A DNA stretch of 64,000 bases from Luteimonas padinae (GTDB lineage Bacteria; Pseudomonadota; Gammaproteobacteria; Xanthomonadales; Xanthomonadaceae): NCBI RefSeq assembly GCF_014652935.1, contig NZ_BMZT01000003.1, positions 295,630 through 359,629 on the forward strand, written 5' to 3'. Position numbers and translations under genes: made by a program. Positions 37,354-47,240 of the stretch are shown piece by piece. The first letter of the stretch is position 1; the number at the start of each line of letters is the position of its first letter. The notes under the pieces were generated by a model. That model was given only the letters and a program-made list of their open reading frames with translations, made no database searches and was not told the origin of the DNA.

Positions 37354-39780
37354 ATGAACTCACCGTCGTCCCATGACCATCACCATTCCACAGGCGAAGC
37401 CCCTGTCGAGACTGCGGATGGACGGGTAACCGACCCGGTCTGTGGCATGCAGGTAGATCCCGCCACCACGCCGCATCATGCGGACCACGCCGGCGCCCAT
37501 TTTCACTTCTGCTCGGAGCGATGCCGCGCGAAGTTCGTGGCTGATCCCGAGCGCTACTTGACGTCCCGGGATGAGCCTGAGGTGGCCCAGCCCGGCGCCA
37601 TCTACACCTGCCCGATGCACCCTGAAGTCCGGCAACAGGGTCCGGGTAACTGTCCTTTCTGCGGCATGGCGCTGGAGCCGGAAATGCCGAGCCTGGAGGA
37701 CGATGACAATCCGGAACTTCGCGACTTCTCGCGCCGGTTCTGGTGGACGCTTCCGCTGACGGTGGTGACGCTGGTGCTGGCCATGTTCGGCCAGTACCTC
37801 CCGCGTGTCGTGCTGGACGACGTGCAGATCCTGCCCTTGTCGATCGACGTGCAGACCTGGGTCGAGCTGGTCCTGACCACACCGGTCGTGCTGTGGGCCG
37901 GCTGGCCGTTCTTCGAGCGCTGCGTGCAGTCGATCCGCAACCGCAGCCCGAACATGTTCACCCTCATCGGGATTGGCGTTGCGGCCGCCTTTGGCTACAG
38001 CCTGGTCGCCACGCTGGCACCCGGCTTGTTCCCGCCGTCGTTTACCGAGCATGGGCGCGTCGGCGTGTATTACGAGGCGGCGGCAGTGATTGTGTCGCTG
38101 ACGCTGCTCGGCCAGATGCTGGAACTGCGGGCGCGTTCGAAAACGTCCGCGGCGATCAAGGGCCTGCTTGGTCTGGCGCCCAAGGAAGCCCGGCGGGTCA
38201 ATGCCGACGGCACCGAGGAAGACATCCCGCTGACCCACGTGCATGTCGGCGACCACCTGCGCGTGCGACCCGGCGAGAAGGTGCCGGTGGATGGCGAAGT
38301 GGTGGAAGGCCGCTCCAGCGTCGACGAGTCGATGCTCACGGGCGAACCGATTCCGGTCGAGAAGACCGCCGGCGACCAGGTCATCGGCGCGACCCAGAAC
38401 GGCACCGGTGCGCTGGTGATCCGCGCCGCCAAGGTGGGTTCCGACACCGTGCTCTCGCAGATCGTGCAGCTGGTCGCGCAGGCGCAGCGTTCCCGCGCGC
38501 CGATGCAGCGTATGGCCGACACCGTCGCCTACTGGTTCGTGCTCGCGGTGCTGGCGATCGCGGTGGCCACCTTCTTCATCTGGGGCATCTTCGGCCCGGA
38601 GCCCGCTTGGACCTACGCCGTGCTGAACGCGGTTTCGGTGCTGATCATCGCCTGCCCCTGCGCACTGGGCCTGGCGACGCCGATGTCGATCATGGTTGCC
38701 ACGGGCAAGGCGGCACAGGTGGGCGTGCTGTTCCGCGATGCCGAAGCCATCGAGCATATGCGCCGCATCGACACCCTGATCGTCGACAAGACCGGCACCC
38801 TCACCGATGGGCGCCCGGCCTTCAAGGAAGTCGTGGCCTTCGAGGGCTTCGACGCCGACCAGGTGCTGCACCTGGCGGCCAGCCTGGACCAGGGCAGTGA
38901 GCATCCGCTGGCCGACGCCATCGTCGCCGAGGCCCGACGCCGGAACTTCGAGTTCGACCGCGTGGAGGACTTCGACTCGGTGACCGGCATGGGTGTGCGC
39001 GGAACCGTCGCCGGTCACGCGCTTGCGTTGGGCAATACCGCACTCATGGATGATATGGGCGCCGATCCCGGTGCGCATCTCGACGTCGCCGAGCGTCTGC
39101 GCCGCGAGGGTGCTAGCGCCATGTTCCTCGCCGTGGACGGTCGCTTGGCGGGTCTGATCGCGGTCGCAGACCCGATCAAGGCGTCGGCCGCGACCGCCAT
39201 CAATGAGCTGCACGCCGCCGGGCTGCGCATCATCATGGCCGCCGGCGACGGGCTCACCACCGCACGGGCTGTGGCCACCGAACTGGGCCTGGACGAAGTG
39301 CATGGCGAGGTCCGCCCCGAGGACAAGGCCGAGCTGGTGCAGCGCCTCAAGCGCGAGGGCCGGCGGGTGGCGATGGCGGGCGACGGCATCAACGATGCGC
39401 CCGCGCTGGCCGCGGCCGACGTCGGCATTGCCATGGGCACGGGCACCGACGTCGCGATGTCGAGCGCGCAGATCACCCTGGTCAAGGGCGACCTGCGCGG
39501 CATCCTGCGCGCCCGGAAGATCTCTCAGGCCACCGTGGCCAATATGAAGCAGAACCTCACCTTCGCGTTCCTCTACAACGCGCTGGGGGTGCCGGTCGCG
39601 GCCGGGGTGCTCTACCCCGCATTCGGGATCCTGCTGAGCCCGATGGTCGCGGCGCTTGCGATGAGCCTGAGCTCGGTGTCGGTGGTTGCCAACGCGCTTC
39701 GCCTGGCCAGGTCGACCGCGGTGCCGGCTACACCGAGGGCGACCGCGCCGGAACAGACTCCCGGTCTGGCCAAGAGTTGA
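37354..39780 (+). CDS. Cu(I)-translocating P1B-1 ATPase with YHS and Zn-ribbon-like N-terminus
   Basis: An 808-residue P1B ATPase. Instead of HMA domains it has a YHS domain (27-69, [10 protein letters not shown]...[18 protein letters not shown]) and a heavy-metal-binding CPMHPEV...GNCPFCGM unit (85-108), as in SilP/CopA variants. Core motifs: TGE (329-331), CPC in helix 6 (434-436), DKTGT phosphorylation site (478-482), SEHPLA (515-520), GDGINDAP (676-683). The TGDG loop reads AAGDG (629-633), so the conserved Thr is Ala. It pumps Cu(I)/Ag(I) out of the cytoplasm to CopA/CopC/Cus. A four-codon-earlier start is not needed; the ATG at 37354 fits. Confidence 0.93.
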   Translation: MNSPSSHDHHHSTGEAPVETADGRVTDPVCGMQVDPATTPHHADHAGAHFHFCSERCRAKFVADPERYLTSRDEPEVAQPGAIYTCPMHPEVRQQGPGNCPFCGMALEPEMPSLEDDDNPELRDFSRRFWWTLPLTVVTLVLAMFGQYLPRVVLDDVQILPLSIDVQTWVELVLTTPVVLWAGWPFFERCVQSIRNRSPNMFTLIGIGVAAAFGYSLVATLAPGLFPPSFTEHGRVGVYYEAAAVIVSLTLLGQMLELRARSKTSAAIKGLLGLAPKEARRVNADGTEEDIPLTHVHVGDHLRVRPGEKVPVDGEVVEGRSSVDESMLTGEPIPVEKTAGDQVIGATQNGTGALVIRAAKVGSDTVLSQIVQLVAQAQRSRAPMQRMADTVAYWFVLAVLAIAVATFFIWGIFGPEPAWTYAVLNAVSVLIIACPCALGLATPMSIMVATGKAAQVGVLFRDAEAIEHMRRIDTLIVDKTGTLTDGRPAFKEVVAFEGFDADQVLHLAASLDQGSEHPLADAIVAEARRRNFEFDRVEDFDSVTGMGVRGTVAGHALALGNTALMDDMGADPGAHLDVAERLRREGASAMFLAVDGRLAGLIAVADPIKASAATAINELHAAGLRIIMAAGDGLTTARAVATELGLDEVHGEVRPEDKAELVQRLKREGRRVAMAGDGINDAPALAAADVGIAMGTGTDVAMSSAQITLVKGDLRGILRARKISQATVANMKQNLTFAFLYNALGVPVAAGVLYPAFGILLSPMVAALAMSLSSVSVVANALRLARSTAVPATPRATAPEQTPGLAKS

Positions 39781-39823
39781 TCTGGATCAGTTGCGTCAGA
39801 CCGGGTAGTGGTAAGCTCAAGTC

Positions 39824-40246
39824 ATGGCCCGTCTTCGCCACCGGAACTGGTTCAAGCGCACCGTCTTCCTCGCGATGGCGGCGCTGCTCTGGTCCCAGTT
39901 CGCGCTGGCAGGCCATGGCGAGTGCCTGGACCTCCCAGGCACGCCGGCGGCGCTGGTCGCTGCCGCCACCGACACCCAGCACGACCATGGCCACGGCTGC
40001 GATGCCGAGCTCCCCTCGGCGAGCAAGGCACTGTGCGACGAGCACTGCACCGCGGGTGACATCTCGGCGGACAGTGGGCGCATCCCTTCGATTCCGCCGC
40101 TCCTTGTCGGGGCGTGGCTCTCCTGGTTCGCGGACGCCGGGATTGCGGATGCTGCGCCCGGTGCCACGTCCACATGGGTGGATTCGCCTCCCAGGCCCGC
40201 CTGGCACCGACCAACGGCCCATCCAGCGGCACTCCTGCTGATCTGA
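39824..40246 (+). CDS. Small secreted Cys/His protein leading cus operon
   Basis: A 140-residue protein of no named family. It has a signal peptide (RTVFLAMAALLWSQFALA), then HGECLD, DTQHDHGHGCDAELP and ALCDEHCTAGD, all possible metal ligands, and a second hydrophobic stretch near residue 95 (PPLLVGAWLSWFADAG). It begins 129 bases before cusC on the same strand. Its place and composition parallel CopL and the protein before czcC, though its C-terminus lacks the PPI ending. Confidence 0.6.
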   Translation: MARLRHRNWFKRTVFLAMAALLWSQFALAGHGECLDLPGTPAALVAAATDTQHDHGHGCDAELPSASKALCDEHCTAGDISADSGRIPSIPPLLVGAWLSWFADAGIADAAPGATSTWVDSPPRPAWHRPTAHPAALLLI

Positions 40247-40375
40247 TGCCTGGACGCTGACTGCTCCGCACGTCTGTGCGGCGCAGTCCTGTGCGTTCGC
40301 GCCGTGGCTGCGTCACGGCATGTGTTCCTGCCCTCGTCCGAGCGACCTGCGTCGCGTCGGCCCAAGGACACTGAT

Positions 40376-41698
40376 ATGGCATCCCCGTTCGACCGACTGC
40401 CGGCCAGGCGCCTGCACCCTCGCCCTCTGTCCCGCCGTCTGCCACCGCTCCGGCACCTTCTTGCCGGCGTGCTTGCCGGCGCCTTGTGGGCCCTGGCGCT
40501 GCCGGTGACCGCCACCGAACCCGTCCCGGGGCACAGCCTCGAGTCGATCCGCGCCTGGGTTCTGGAACACAACCCGGAATTGCGGGCCATGGACTTCGAG
40601 GCCCAGGCCGCCGAAGCACGGATCCAGCCAGCGGGCGCCCTACCCGACCCGACGGCTTCCCTTGGATTCCGCGGCCTCGATCCGGACAAGCCCTGGCGCT
40701 CCGCCGGTGCAGACCGCCAAGTCGACTACGCATTGCGCCAGCGCTTCCCGCTCTGGGGCAAGCGTGGTCTGGCGCGGACCGCGGCCAGCCAGGACGCGGT
40801 CGCGGTCGGGCTTGACCGCATCACCGCGGCGCGCGACCTGCTGGCAGAGGCTGAAGCGGCGTACGTGCGCTACTGGCATGCCGATCAGGCCGTGGCCGTG
40901 CTCGACCGCCGCATCGCCCTGCTCCGGCAGGTCGAGGAAATAGCCGGCGTGCGCTACGCCCTGGGTCGCGCGGCGCAGCAGGATGCCATCCGCGCCCAGG
41001 TCGAGCAGACCAGCCTACAGCGCGAGCGGATCGAACGCCTCGCGACCAAGCAGGAGGCGGCCGCCACCTTGAACGCGGTGCTGGGGCGCCGGTCCGATGC
41101 ACCGCTGGCGACTCCCGGCGAGGCGCCGCACCTCGCCGTCCACAGCGCCTCGCTTGCCGAGGCACTGGATGACGCCGATGCGCATCCCGCGGTGCGCTCG
41201 CAGCAGGCCCGCGCCGAGGCGGCGCGCACGAACGTGGTGCTGCAGCGTCGCAACCGCTTTCCGGACATCACCCTGGGCGTGGGTGCGATGCAGCTCGGCA
41301 ACGGCCTCGAAAGCACCGAGCTGATGCTCGAGGTCGAGATCCCGTTCCAGCAGCGCGCCCGCCGCGAACGCGAGCGCGAGTCGCGCCTGCTCGAAGACGC
41401 GGCGCTGGCCCGCAGAGATGCCACGTTGCGGGCCGTCGAGGAAAGCGGCGCCTCCGCCTGGTCGCAATGGACCAGCGCACGCGAGCGCCGCGCGCTGATC
41501 GAGAACACGCTGCTGCCGCAGGCCGACGCCACCTGGCAGTCCGCCCTCGCCAGCTACCAGGTCGGCGAAGTCGACTTCGGGACGCTGCTGGAAGCACTCA
41601 ATGAATGGCAGGGCGCCGACCTCGCACGGGTCGATGCACTGCGTGACGAACTGTTGGGCGCCGCCGCCGTGCGCGCCATCGAAGGAGAGATCCGATGA
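40376..41698 (+). CDS. cusC: CusC-type outer-membrane efflux channel
   Basis: A 440-residue TolC-family protein with a signal (LLAGVLAGALWALALPVTA). The helical OEP repeats have LEHNPELRAMDFEAQAAEARI and the strand FPLWGKRGLARTAASQDAVAVG, then LEVEIPFQQRARRERERESRLLEDA. It is the exit duct of the CusCBA copper/silver exporter. The start ATG at 40376 is preferred over an upstream in-frame ATG at 40304, which precedes no signal. Its end overlaps cusB by four bases. Confidence 0.92.
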   Translation: MASPFDRLPARRLHPRPLSRRLPPLRHLLAGVLAGALWALALPVTATEPVPGHSLESIRAWVLEHNPELRAMDFEAQAAEARIQPAGALPDPTASLGFRGLDPDKPWRSAGADRQVDYALRQRFPLWGKRGLARTAASQDAVAVGLDRITAARDLLAEAEAAYVRYWHADQAVAVLDRRIALLRQVEEIAGVRYALGRAAQQDAIRAQVEQTSLQRERIERLATKQEAAATLNAVLGRRSDAPLATPGEAPHLAVHSASLAEALDDADAHPAVRSQQARAEAARTNVVLQRRNRFPDITLGVGAMQLGNGLESTELMLEVEIPFQQRARRERERESRLLEDAALARRDATLRAVEESGASAWSQWTSARERRALIENTLLPQADATWQSALASYQVGEVDFGTLLEALNEWQGADLARVDALRDELLGAAAVRAIEGEIR

Positions 41699-43107
41699 CC
41701 CGTGTCCAGACCCTGTCGCTCGCCATCGGCGTCGCCCTCGCCGCCCTCGCCGTCGGCTGGATGGCCGGACGCGCGACGAACGATGCTCCGAGCGCAGCCA
41801 CGTCCGCCGAAGCGCCGGCCGCGGAACGCAAGGTGCTCTATTACCGCAATCCCATGGGCCTTCCGGACACCTCGCCGGTGCCGAAGAAGGACCCGATGGG
41901 CATGGACTACATTCCGGTCTACGCCGGCGACGCGCCTGCCGCGGCGCCGGGAACGGTGGTGATGCCACCCGACAAGGTGCAGGCGCTGGGCGTGCGCACC
42001 GAAGCGGTCCAGCGCGCAGTCCTGGCTGCGACCGTGCGCACCAGCGGCACCGTCGAGGTTGACGAGACCCGGCAGTACGCGATCGCGCCACGCTTCGAAG
42101 GCTGGGTGGAGCGGCTGTACGCGAACCAGACCGGCATGCGGGTCCGCGCGGGGCAACCGCTGCTGTCCGTCTACAGCCCGCAGCTGGCCGCGGCGCAGCA
42201 GGAATACCAGCTGGCCGACGAGACCGCCCGCAGGCTGGCGGCGTCCGACCCCGCGAGCGCGGCGTCAATGATCCGGCTGCGCGATGCCGCCCGCACCCGC
42301 CTGCGCAACTGGGAAATCAGCGACGCGCAGCTCGGCAAGACGGCCCTGGTGCTCACCGCACCCGCGGACGCGGTCGTGATCGAGAAGCCGGTGGTCCAGG
42401 GCGCGCGCTTCGAGCCGGGCGAGACCATCCTGCGCCTGGCCGACCTGTCGACGGTGTGGGTGATCGCCAAGGTGCCCGCGGCGCAGGCCGCGGACATCAA
42501 GCCCGGCCAGGCGGCCCGGTTTGAAACCGTGGCCCTGCCTGGCCAGGTGGCCGAGGGCGAAGTCGCCTTCGTGCAGCCCATCATCGATGCCATGACCCGC
42601 ACGGTGGACGTGCGCATCGCGCTGCCCAACCCGGCCGGCGATCTGCGTCCAGGGCTCTACGGAACGGTGCTGCTCGAGGAGCCGGGGTCCGGACCGGTCC
42701 TGACCGTCCCGCGCTCGGCCGTGCTCGACAGCGGCACCCGCCAGGTGGTGCTGGTCGAGACCGGCCCCGGCAGTTTCGCGCCGCGGGATGTCACCCTGGG
42801 GCGGCGCGGCGGCGATCGTATCGAGATTCTGGACGGGGTCGCCGAGGGCGAGCAGGTCGTGGTCTCGGCCAACTTCCTGATCGACGCAGAAAGCAACCTG
42901 CAGTCGGCGCTCCAAGGACTTGAAGGTCACACAGGACACGGGACCCCCTCGGGCACCACTGAGGATCCGCACGCCGGGCACGGTGAGGACGCCGCTGACC
43001 CGCACGCAGCCCATGGTGATGAGGTTGCTGATCCGCACGCCGGCCACTCCATGCCCGCCGCCCCGGAGAAGATTCCGCCCTCCCCCAGCAGCCACGAGGG
43101 GCACTGA
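41695..43107 (+). CDS. cusB: CusB-type periplasmic adaptor with His-rich tail
   Basis: A 470-residue membrane-fusion protein. After the N-terminal anchor come YYRNPMGLPDTSPVPKKDPMGMDYIPVY, the CusB heavy-metal-binding motif with the Met residues that pass Cu(I) to CusA. Then the barrel-sandwich and beta-barrel domains (VEVDETRQYAIAPRFEGWVERL, LTAPADAVVIEKPVVQG). The last 70 residues are a His/Asp-rich tail (DPHAGHGEDAADPHAAHG, ADPHAGHSM), longer than in E. coli CusB. It overlaps cusC by four bases, and cusA begins one base past its stop. Confidence 0.93.
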   Translation: MTRVQTLSLAIGVALAALAVGWMAGRATNDAPSAATSAEAPAAERKVLYYRNPMGLPDTSPVPKKDPMGMDYIPVYAGDAPAAAPGTVVMPPDKVQALGVRTEAVQRAVLAATVRTSGTVEVDETRQYAIAPRFEGWVERLYANQTGMRVRAGQPLLSVYSPQLAAAQQEYQLADETARRLAASDPASAASMIRLRDAARTRLRNWEISDAQLGKTALVLTAPADAVVIEKPVVQGARFEPGETILRLADLSTVWVIAKVPAAQAADIKPGQAARFETVALPGQVAEGEVAFVQPIIDAMTRTVDVRIALPNPAGDLRPGLYGTVLLEEPGSGPVLTVPRSAVLDSGTRQVVLVETGPGSFAPRDVTLGRRGGDRIEILDGVAEGEQVVVSANFLIDAESNLQSALQGLEGHTGHGTPSGTTEDPHAGHGEDAADPHAAHGDEVADPHAGHSMPAAPEKIPPSPSSHEGH

Positions 43108-43108
43108 C

Positions 43109-46100
43109 ATGCTTGGCCGCCTCATCGAATGGTCGGTCCGCAACGTCTTCCTGGTCCTGGTGATGACACTGGCGATCGTCGCCGGTGGCATCTACGCACT
43201 GATGAACACGCCGCTGGATGCCCAGCCGGACCTGTCGGACGTGCAGGTGATCGTGTTCACCGAGTATCCGGGGCAGGCGCCCCAGGTGGTCGAAGACCAG
43301 GTCACCTATCCGCTGACCAGCGCCCTGCTCGCGGTGCCGAAATCAAAGGACGTCCGCGGCTTCTCGTTCTTCGGCGCCTCCTTCATCTACGTCATCTTCG
43401 AGGAGGGCACGGACCTGTACTGGGCGCGCTCGCGCGTGCTCGAAAACCTCAACGTCGCGTCGAAGAACCTGCCGGCTGGCGTGGCACCGGCGCTGGGCCC
43501 CGATGCGTCAGGCGTGGGCTGGGTCTACCAGTACGTGCTGCAAAGCGACCGCCACTCGCTGGATGAACTGCGCGCCATGCAGGACTGGTACCTGCGCTAC
43601 CAGCTCACCACCGCGCCCGGCGTGGCCGAGGTCGCCAGCGTCGGCGGCTTCGTGCGCCAGTACTCGATCACCGTCGACCCCGTGCGCCTGCGCGAGTTCG
43701 ACATCCCGATTTCGCGGGTGTCCGAGGTGATCGCTGCAAGCAACCGCGACGTTGGCGGCCGTGTGATCGAGATGGCCGAGACCGAGTACATGGTCCGCGG
43801 CCGTGGCTATCTGCGCGGCATCGAGGACATCGAGAGCCTGGTGCTGCGCGCCGAAGGGGGCGCTCCGGTGCTGATCGGCGACGTCGCCCGGGTCGAACTG
43901 GTGCCTGACGAGCGTCGCGGCATCGCCGACCTGGACGGCGAAGGCGACGTCGTGGCCGGCATTGTGATTGCGCGGTTCGGCGAGAACGCCCTGGCCGTGA
44001 TCGGCGGAGTGAAGGACAAGATCGCGGAACTTGCACGCGGCCTGCCCGAAGGCGTCAGCGTCCAGGCCGTCTACGACCGCTCCGACCTCATCGTGCGTGC
44101 GATCAAGACGCTGCGCACGACGCTGCTCGAGGAGAGCCTGATCGTCGCGCTGGTGTGCCTGGTATTCCTGTTCCATGCGCGCAGCGCGCTGGTCGCGATC
44201 GTCATGCTGCCGGTCGGCGTTCTGATCGCGGTGATCGCCATGCGTGCGCTGGGCATGAACTCCAACATCATGAGCCTGGGCGGCATCGCGATCTCGATCG
44301 GCGTGATGGTCGATGCGGCGATCGTGATGATCGAAAACGCGCACAAGCACATCGAGCGCTCCGACGGCTCCCGCAGCCGGACCCAGCTGATCATCGATGC
44401 CTGTCGCGAGGTCGGGCCGGCGCTGTTCTTCAGCCTGATGATCATCACCGTCTCGTTCCTGCCCGTGTTCGCCCTGGAGGCTCAGGAAGGTCGCCTGTTC
44501 AAGCCGCTGGCATTCACCAAGACCTTCGCGATGGCCGGTGGCGCGCTGTTGTCGATCACGCTGGTACCGGTACTCATGCTGCTGTTCGTGCGCGGCAAGA
44601 TCGTGCCCGAGCACAAGAATCCGGTGAACCGGTTCCTGGTTGCGGCCTACCGGCCCGTGATCAACGTGGTCCTGCGGTACCGGATGGCCACGATCGTGAT
44701 CGCGCTGGTCGCCCTGTTCGCCAGCCTGTGGCCGGCATCGCGCCTGGGCAGCGAGTTCATGCCCACGCTCAACGAGGGCACGCTGCTGTACATGCCAGCG
44801 TCGCTGCCGGGCATGTCGGTGACCAAGGCGTCGGAGCTGCTGCAGCAGCAGGACCGGATCATCAAGGGCTTCCCGGAGGTGGAGTCGGTGTTCGGCAAGG
44901 CGGGCCGCGCCCTGACCGCCACCGATCCTGCACCTTTGGAGATGTTCGAAACCGTCATCAACCTCAAGCCCGAGGACGAGTGGCGGGACGGCATGACCAC
45001 CGACAAGTTGATCGCGGAGATGGACGAGGCGCTGAAGTTCCCGGGCGTGGCCAACTCCTGGACGATGCCGATCAAGGCCCGGACCGACATGCTGGCCACC
45101 GGCATCCGAACGCCGGTGGGGATCAAGCTCTTCGGCACCGACCTCGAGCAGCTCGACGCCCTGGCCACCGAGATCGAAGCCGTGGTGCGCGAAGTGCCGG
45201 GCACGACCAGCGCGTTCGCCGAACGCCTGACCGGCGCCTACTACCTCGACATCACCCCCGACCTTGGCAGCCTGGCCCAGTACGGCGTCACCCTGGGCGA
45301 GGTGCAGAACGTGGTGGCCGCCGCGCTGGGCGGCGAGATCGTCACCACCATCCTCCAGGGCCGCGAACGCTTCAGCGCGATCGTGCGCTATCCCCGCGAA
45401 CTCCGCGACGATCCGCACCGTATCGGCAGCCAAGTCCTTGTGCCGGTGCCCGGCGGCGCCCAGGTGCCGCTGGGCGAACTGGCGCGGATTGAGGTCAGGA
45501 AGGGTGCGCCGAGCATCCGCACCGAGAACGCGATGCTGGCGGCCTACATCTACGTCGACACGCGCGAAAGCGACCTGGGCCGCTACGTGCAGGCAGCGCA
45601 GGACGCGGTCACCGAGCAGGTGAAGTTCCCGCCGGGCTACTACGTGACCTGGAGCGGACAGTACGAGTACATGCAGCGCGCCGCAGAAAAGATGCGCGTC
45701 GTCGTCCCGGTGACGCTGGCGCTGATCTTCCTGCTGCTGTACCTCAACTTCCGCCGCGTCACCGAGTCGCTGATCGTGATGCTGTCGGTGCCGTTCGCAC
45801 TGGTCGGCGGCGTGTGGCTGATGTGGATGCTCGACTACAACGTCAGCGTCGCGGTGATCGTCGGCTTCATCGCACTGGCCGGCGTCGCCGCGGAAACCGG
45901 CGTGGTGATGCTGATCTATCTCGACCACGCGCTGGAAGCTCGCGCCGCGCAGCGCCAGGCCGAAGGCCGCTCGCTGGATGCCGGCGATCTGCGCGACGCG
46001 ATCATCGAAGGCGCGGTCGACCGCGTGCGCCCGAAGATGATGACCGTGGTCGCGATCATGGCCGGCCTGCTGCCGATCATGTGGAGCAGCGGCACAGGCT

Positions 46101-46261
46101 CGGAAGTCATGCGCCGCATCGCCGCGCCGATGGTGGGCGGCATGGTGTCGTCGACGGTGCTGACGCTGGTGGTGATCCCGGCACTGTACTCGTTGATCAA
46201 GCAGCGGCAGCTGGCCAGGAAGCGGCCAATGGCTGCTGCGCTGCCGGCGGACGTGTCGTGA
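43109..46261 (+). CDS. cusA: CusA, Cu(I)/Ag(I)-class HME-RND pump
   Basis: A 1050-residue RND pump. IAISIGVMVDAAIVMIEN (393-410) is the monovalent-cation (HME4) version of the proton-relay motif, distinct from DFG in the CzcA here, so its substrate is probably Cu(I)/Ag(I). The Met-rich cleft is suggested by EFMPTLNEGTLLYMPASLPGMS and nearby methionines. It starts one base after the cusB stop with no separate promoter. It ends the copper block; a long opposite-strand open frame here (806 codons) is a shadow. Confidence 0.95.
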   Translation: MLGRLIEWSVRNVFLVLVMTLAIVAGGIYALMNTPLDAQPDLSDVQVIVFTEYPGQAPQVVEDQVTYPLTSALLAVPKSKDVRGFSFFGASFIYVIFEEGTDLYWARSRVLENLNVASKNLPAGVAPALGPDASGVGWVYQYVLQSDRHSLDELRAMQDWYLRYQLTTAPGVAEVASVGGFVRQYSITVDPVRLREFDIPISRVSEVIAASNRDVGGRVIEMAETEYMVRGRGYLRGIEDIESLVLRAEGGAPVLIGDVARVELVPDERRGIADLDGEGDVVAGIVIARFGENALAVIGGVKDKIAELARGLPEGVSVQAVYDRSDLIVRAIKTLRTTLLEESLIVALVCLVFLFHARSALVAIVMLPVGVLIAVIAMRALGMNSNIMSLGGIAISIGVMVDAAIVMIENAHKHIERSDGSRSRTQLIIDACREVGPALFFSLMIITVSFLPVFALEAQEGRLFKPLAFTKTFAMAGGALLSITLVPVLMLLFVRGKIVPEHKNPVNRFLVAAYRPVINVVLRYRMATIVIALVALFASLWPASRLGSEFMPTLNEGTLLYMPASLPGMSVTKASELLQQQDRIIKGFPEVESVFGKAGRALTATDPAPLEMFETVINLKPEDEWRDGMTTDKLIAEMDEALKFPGVANSWTMPIKARTDMLATGIRTPVGIKLFGTDLEQLDALATEIEAVVREVPGTTSAFAERLTGAYYLDITPDLGSLAQYGVTLGEVQNVVAAALGGEIVTTILQGRERFSAIVRYPRELRDDPHRIGSQVLVPVPGGAQVPLGELARIEVRKGAPSIRTENAMLAAYIYVDTRESDLGRYVQAAQDAVTEQVKFPPGYYVTWSGQYEYMQRAAEKMRVVVPVTLALIFLLLYLNFRRVTESLIVMLSVPFALVGGVWLMWMLDYNVSVAVIVGFIALAGVAAETGVVMLIYLDHALEARAAQRQAEGRSLDAGDLRDAIIEGAVDRVRPKMMTVVAIMAGLLPIMWSSGTGSEVMRRIAAPMVGGMVSSTVLTLVVIPALYSLIKQRQLARKRPMAAALPADVS

Positions 46262-46375
46262 TGTGGCCGACCTTCAACGCGCCAGGGCAAAGGCGGTCCG
46301 CGTGTTCGTTGACCCAAGATTATCGCTGCGGGAGCACTCGATGCCTTGGTGTGGATGGAGGCGTGTCAGCCGAGC

Positions 46376-46406
46376 TTGACCTGTGTGCGGGACACAGGTC
46401 TAGCGT
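46376..46406 (+). promoter_or_regulatory. MerR-type promoter with perfect dyad (autoregulated)
   Basis: -35 TTGACC (46376-46381) and -10 TAGCGT (46401-46406) are 19 bases apart. The spacer holds an exact 8-base inverted repeat, ACCTGTGT (46379-46386) and ACACAGGT (46392-46399), as in CueR/MerR operators. The gene 28 bases downstream is itself a MerR-family regulator reading the same way, so it probably controls its own operon. Confidence 0.85.
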
Positions 46407-46433
46407 GATCACCATCTTTCTTGGAGCGCGCCA

Positions 46434-46946
46434 ATGATGGGCAAAGACGAAGCAGCGCCGCAGCTGATGACGGTACGCCAGCTGGCACAGCAGGGCGACG
46501 TCACGGTGCATGTGGTGCGCAACTATCTGCGGCGCGGCCTGCTACAGGCGGCCACGCATACCGAGGGCGGGTATCAGCTCTTCTCGGCTTCGGAGCTCCA
46601 GCGCCTGCACTTCATTCGTACGGCGCAACAGCTCGGCTTCACGCTGGCCGAAATCGAGGAAATCATCCGCCACAGCCTGCAGCGGCATAGTCCCTGCCCG
46701 CTTGTGCGGGACATCATCCGGCGCAGGCTCGACGACACCCGCCAACAACTGGACAGGCTGCTCGCCATGCACCAACGGATGGAGCGTGCCATCCACGCCT
46801 GGGCGAAGCTTCCGGACTCCATTCCGACTGGCGATGACGTCTGCGCGTTGATCGAAGCCGTAGCCGCGGCGGAAGGCGGCAAGTTCGTCAAATCCACCCC
46901 GCGGCGACTCCTTGGACGCCGCCCCACTCAGGAGAATTTGCCATGA
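46434..46946 (+). CDS. MerR-family regulator heading a four-gene operon
   Basis: A 170-residue protein: HTH LMTVRQLAQQGDVTVHVVRNYLRRGLL, a wing THTEGGYQLFSASELQRL, a helix-dimer region, and a long C-terminus with IPTGDDVCALIEAV. The HTH has VHVVRNYLRRGLL rather than ETxRxYE, closer to MerD-like proteins than to metal-sensing MerR. Only two cysteines (88, 137) and no classic metal loop are visible, so the ligand is unclear. Starting at 46434 gives an SD (TTGGAG) 8 bases upstream; ATG 46437 is an alternative. Its end overlaps the next gene by four bases. Confidence 0.8.
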   Translation: MMGKDEAAPQLMTVRQLAQQGDVTVHVVRNYLRRGLLQAATHTEGGYQLFSASELQRLHFIRTAQQLGFTLAEIEEIIRHSLQRHSPCPLVRDIIRRRLDDTRQQLDRLLAMHQRMERAIHAWAKLPDSIPTGDDVCALIEAVAAAEGGKFVKSTPRRLLGRRPTQENLP

Positions 46947-47239
46947 CTGTTCCCGGTCCTGCCACCTCAGGGTCCCGACGTTGGGCCTTCTGGATCTTCC
47001 TGGCGCTGGCCTTGTTCTATCTCGGCGTCGAGCACCGCGTCCACCTTGCGGGAACGCTCCGCTGGTTGCCGCTGGCCATCCTGCTGCTGTGCCCCCTGAT
47101 GCACGTGTTTATGCACAAGGGGCATGGAGGTCATGGGCGCGGTGGCAATGCCGACGACACACCCCACAGCCACCATGAAAGCCGCCGCAAGCGGGAACTG
47201 AACGACGAAACGTCCGACACCTCGAACGGAGGACGCTGA
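46943..47239 (+). CDS. DUF2933 membrane protein with His-rich tail
   Basis: A 98-residue protein of DUF2933: one or two helices (WAFWIFLALALFYLGVEHRVH, LRWLPLAILLLCPLMHVFMHKGHGG). LLLCPLMHVFMHKGHGGHG is the family signature, followed by His-rich HSHHESRRKR. Such proteins often lie in copper resistance clusters; the function is unknown. It overlaps the MerR gene by four bases and the next gene begins 1 base after its stop, so they are a coupled operon. Confidence 0.85.
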   Translation: MTVPGPATSGSRRWAFWIFLALALFYLGVEHRVHLAGTLRWLPLAILLLCPLMHVFMHKGHGGHGRGGNADDTPHSHHESRRKRELNDETSDTSNGGR

Positions 47240-47240
47240 C

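Noticed and set aside
43508..45928. An 806-codon open frame on the minus strand opposite cusA.
   Set aside because: It has no family motifs, is rich in His/Arg/Asp as expected of a shadow of a GC-rich gene, and overlaps the secure cusA along its whole length.
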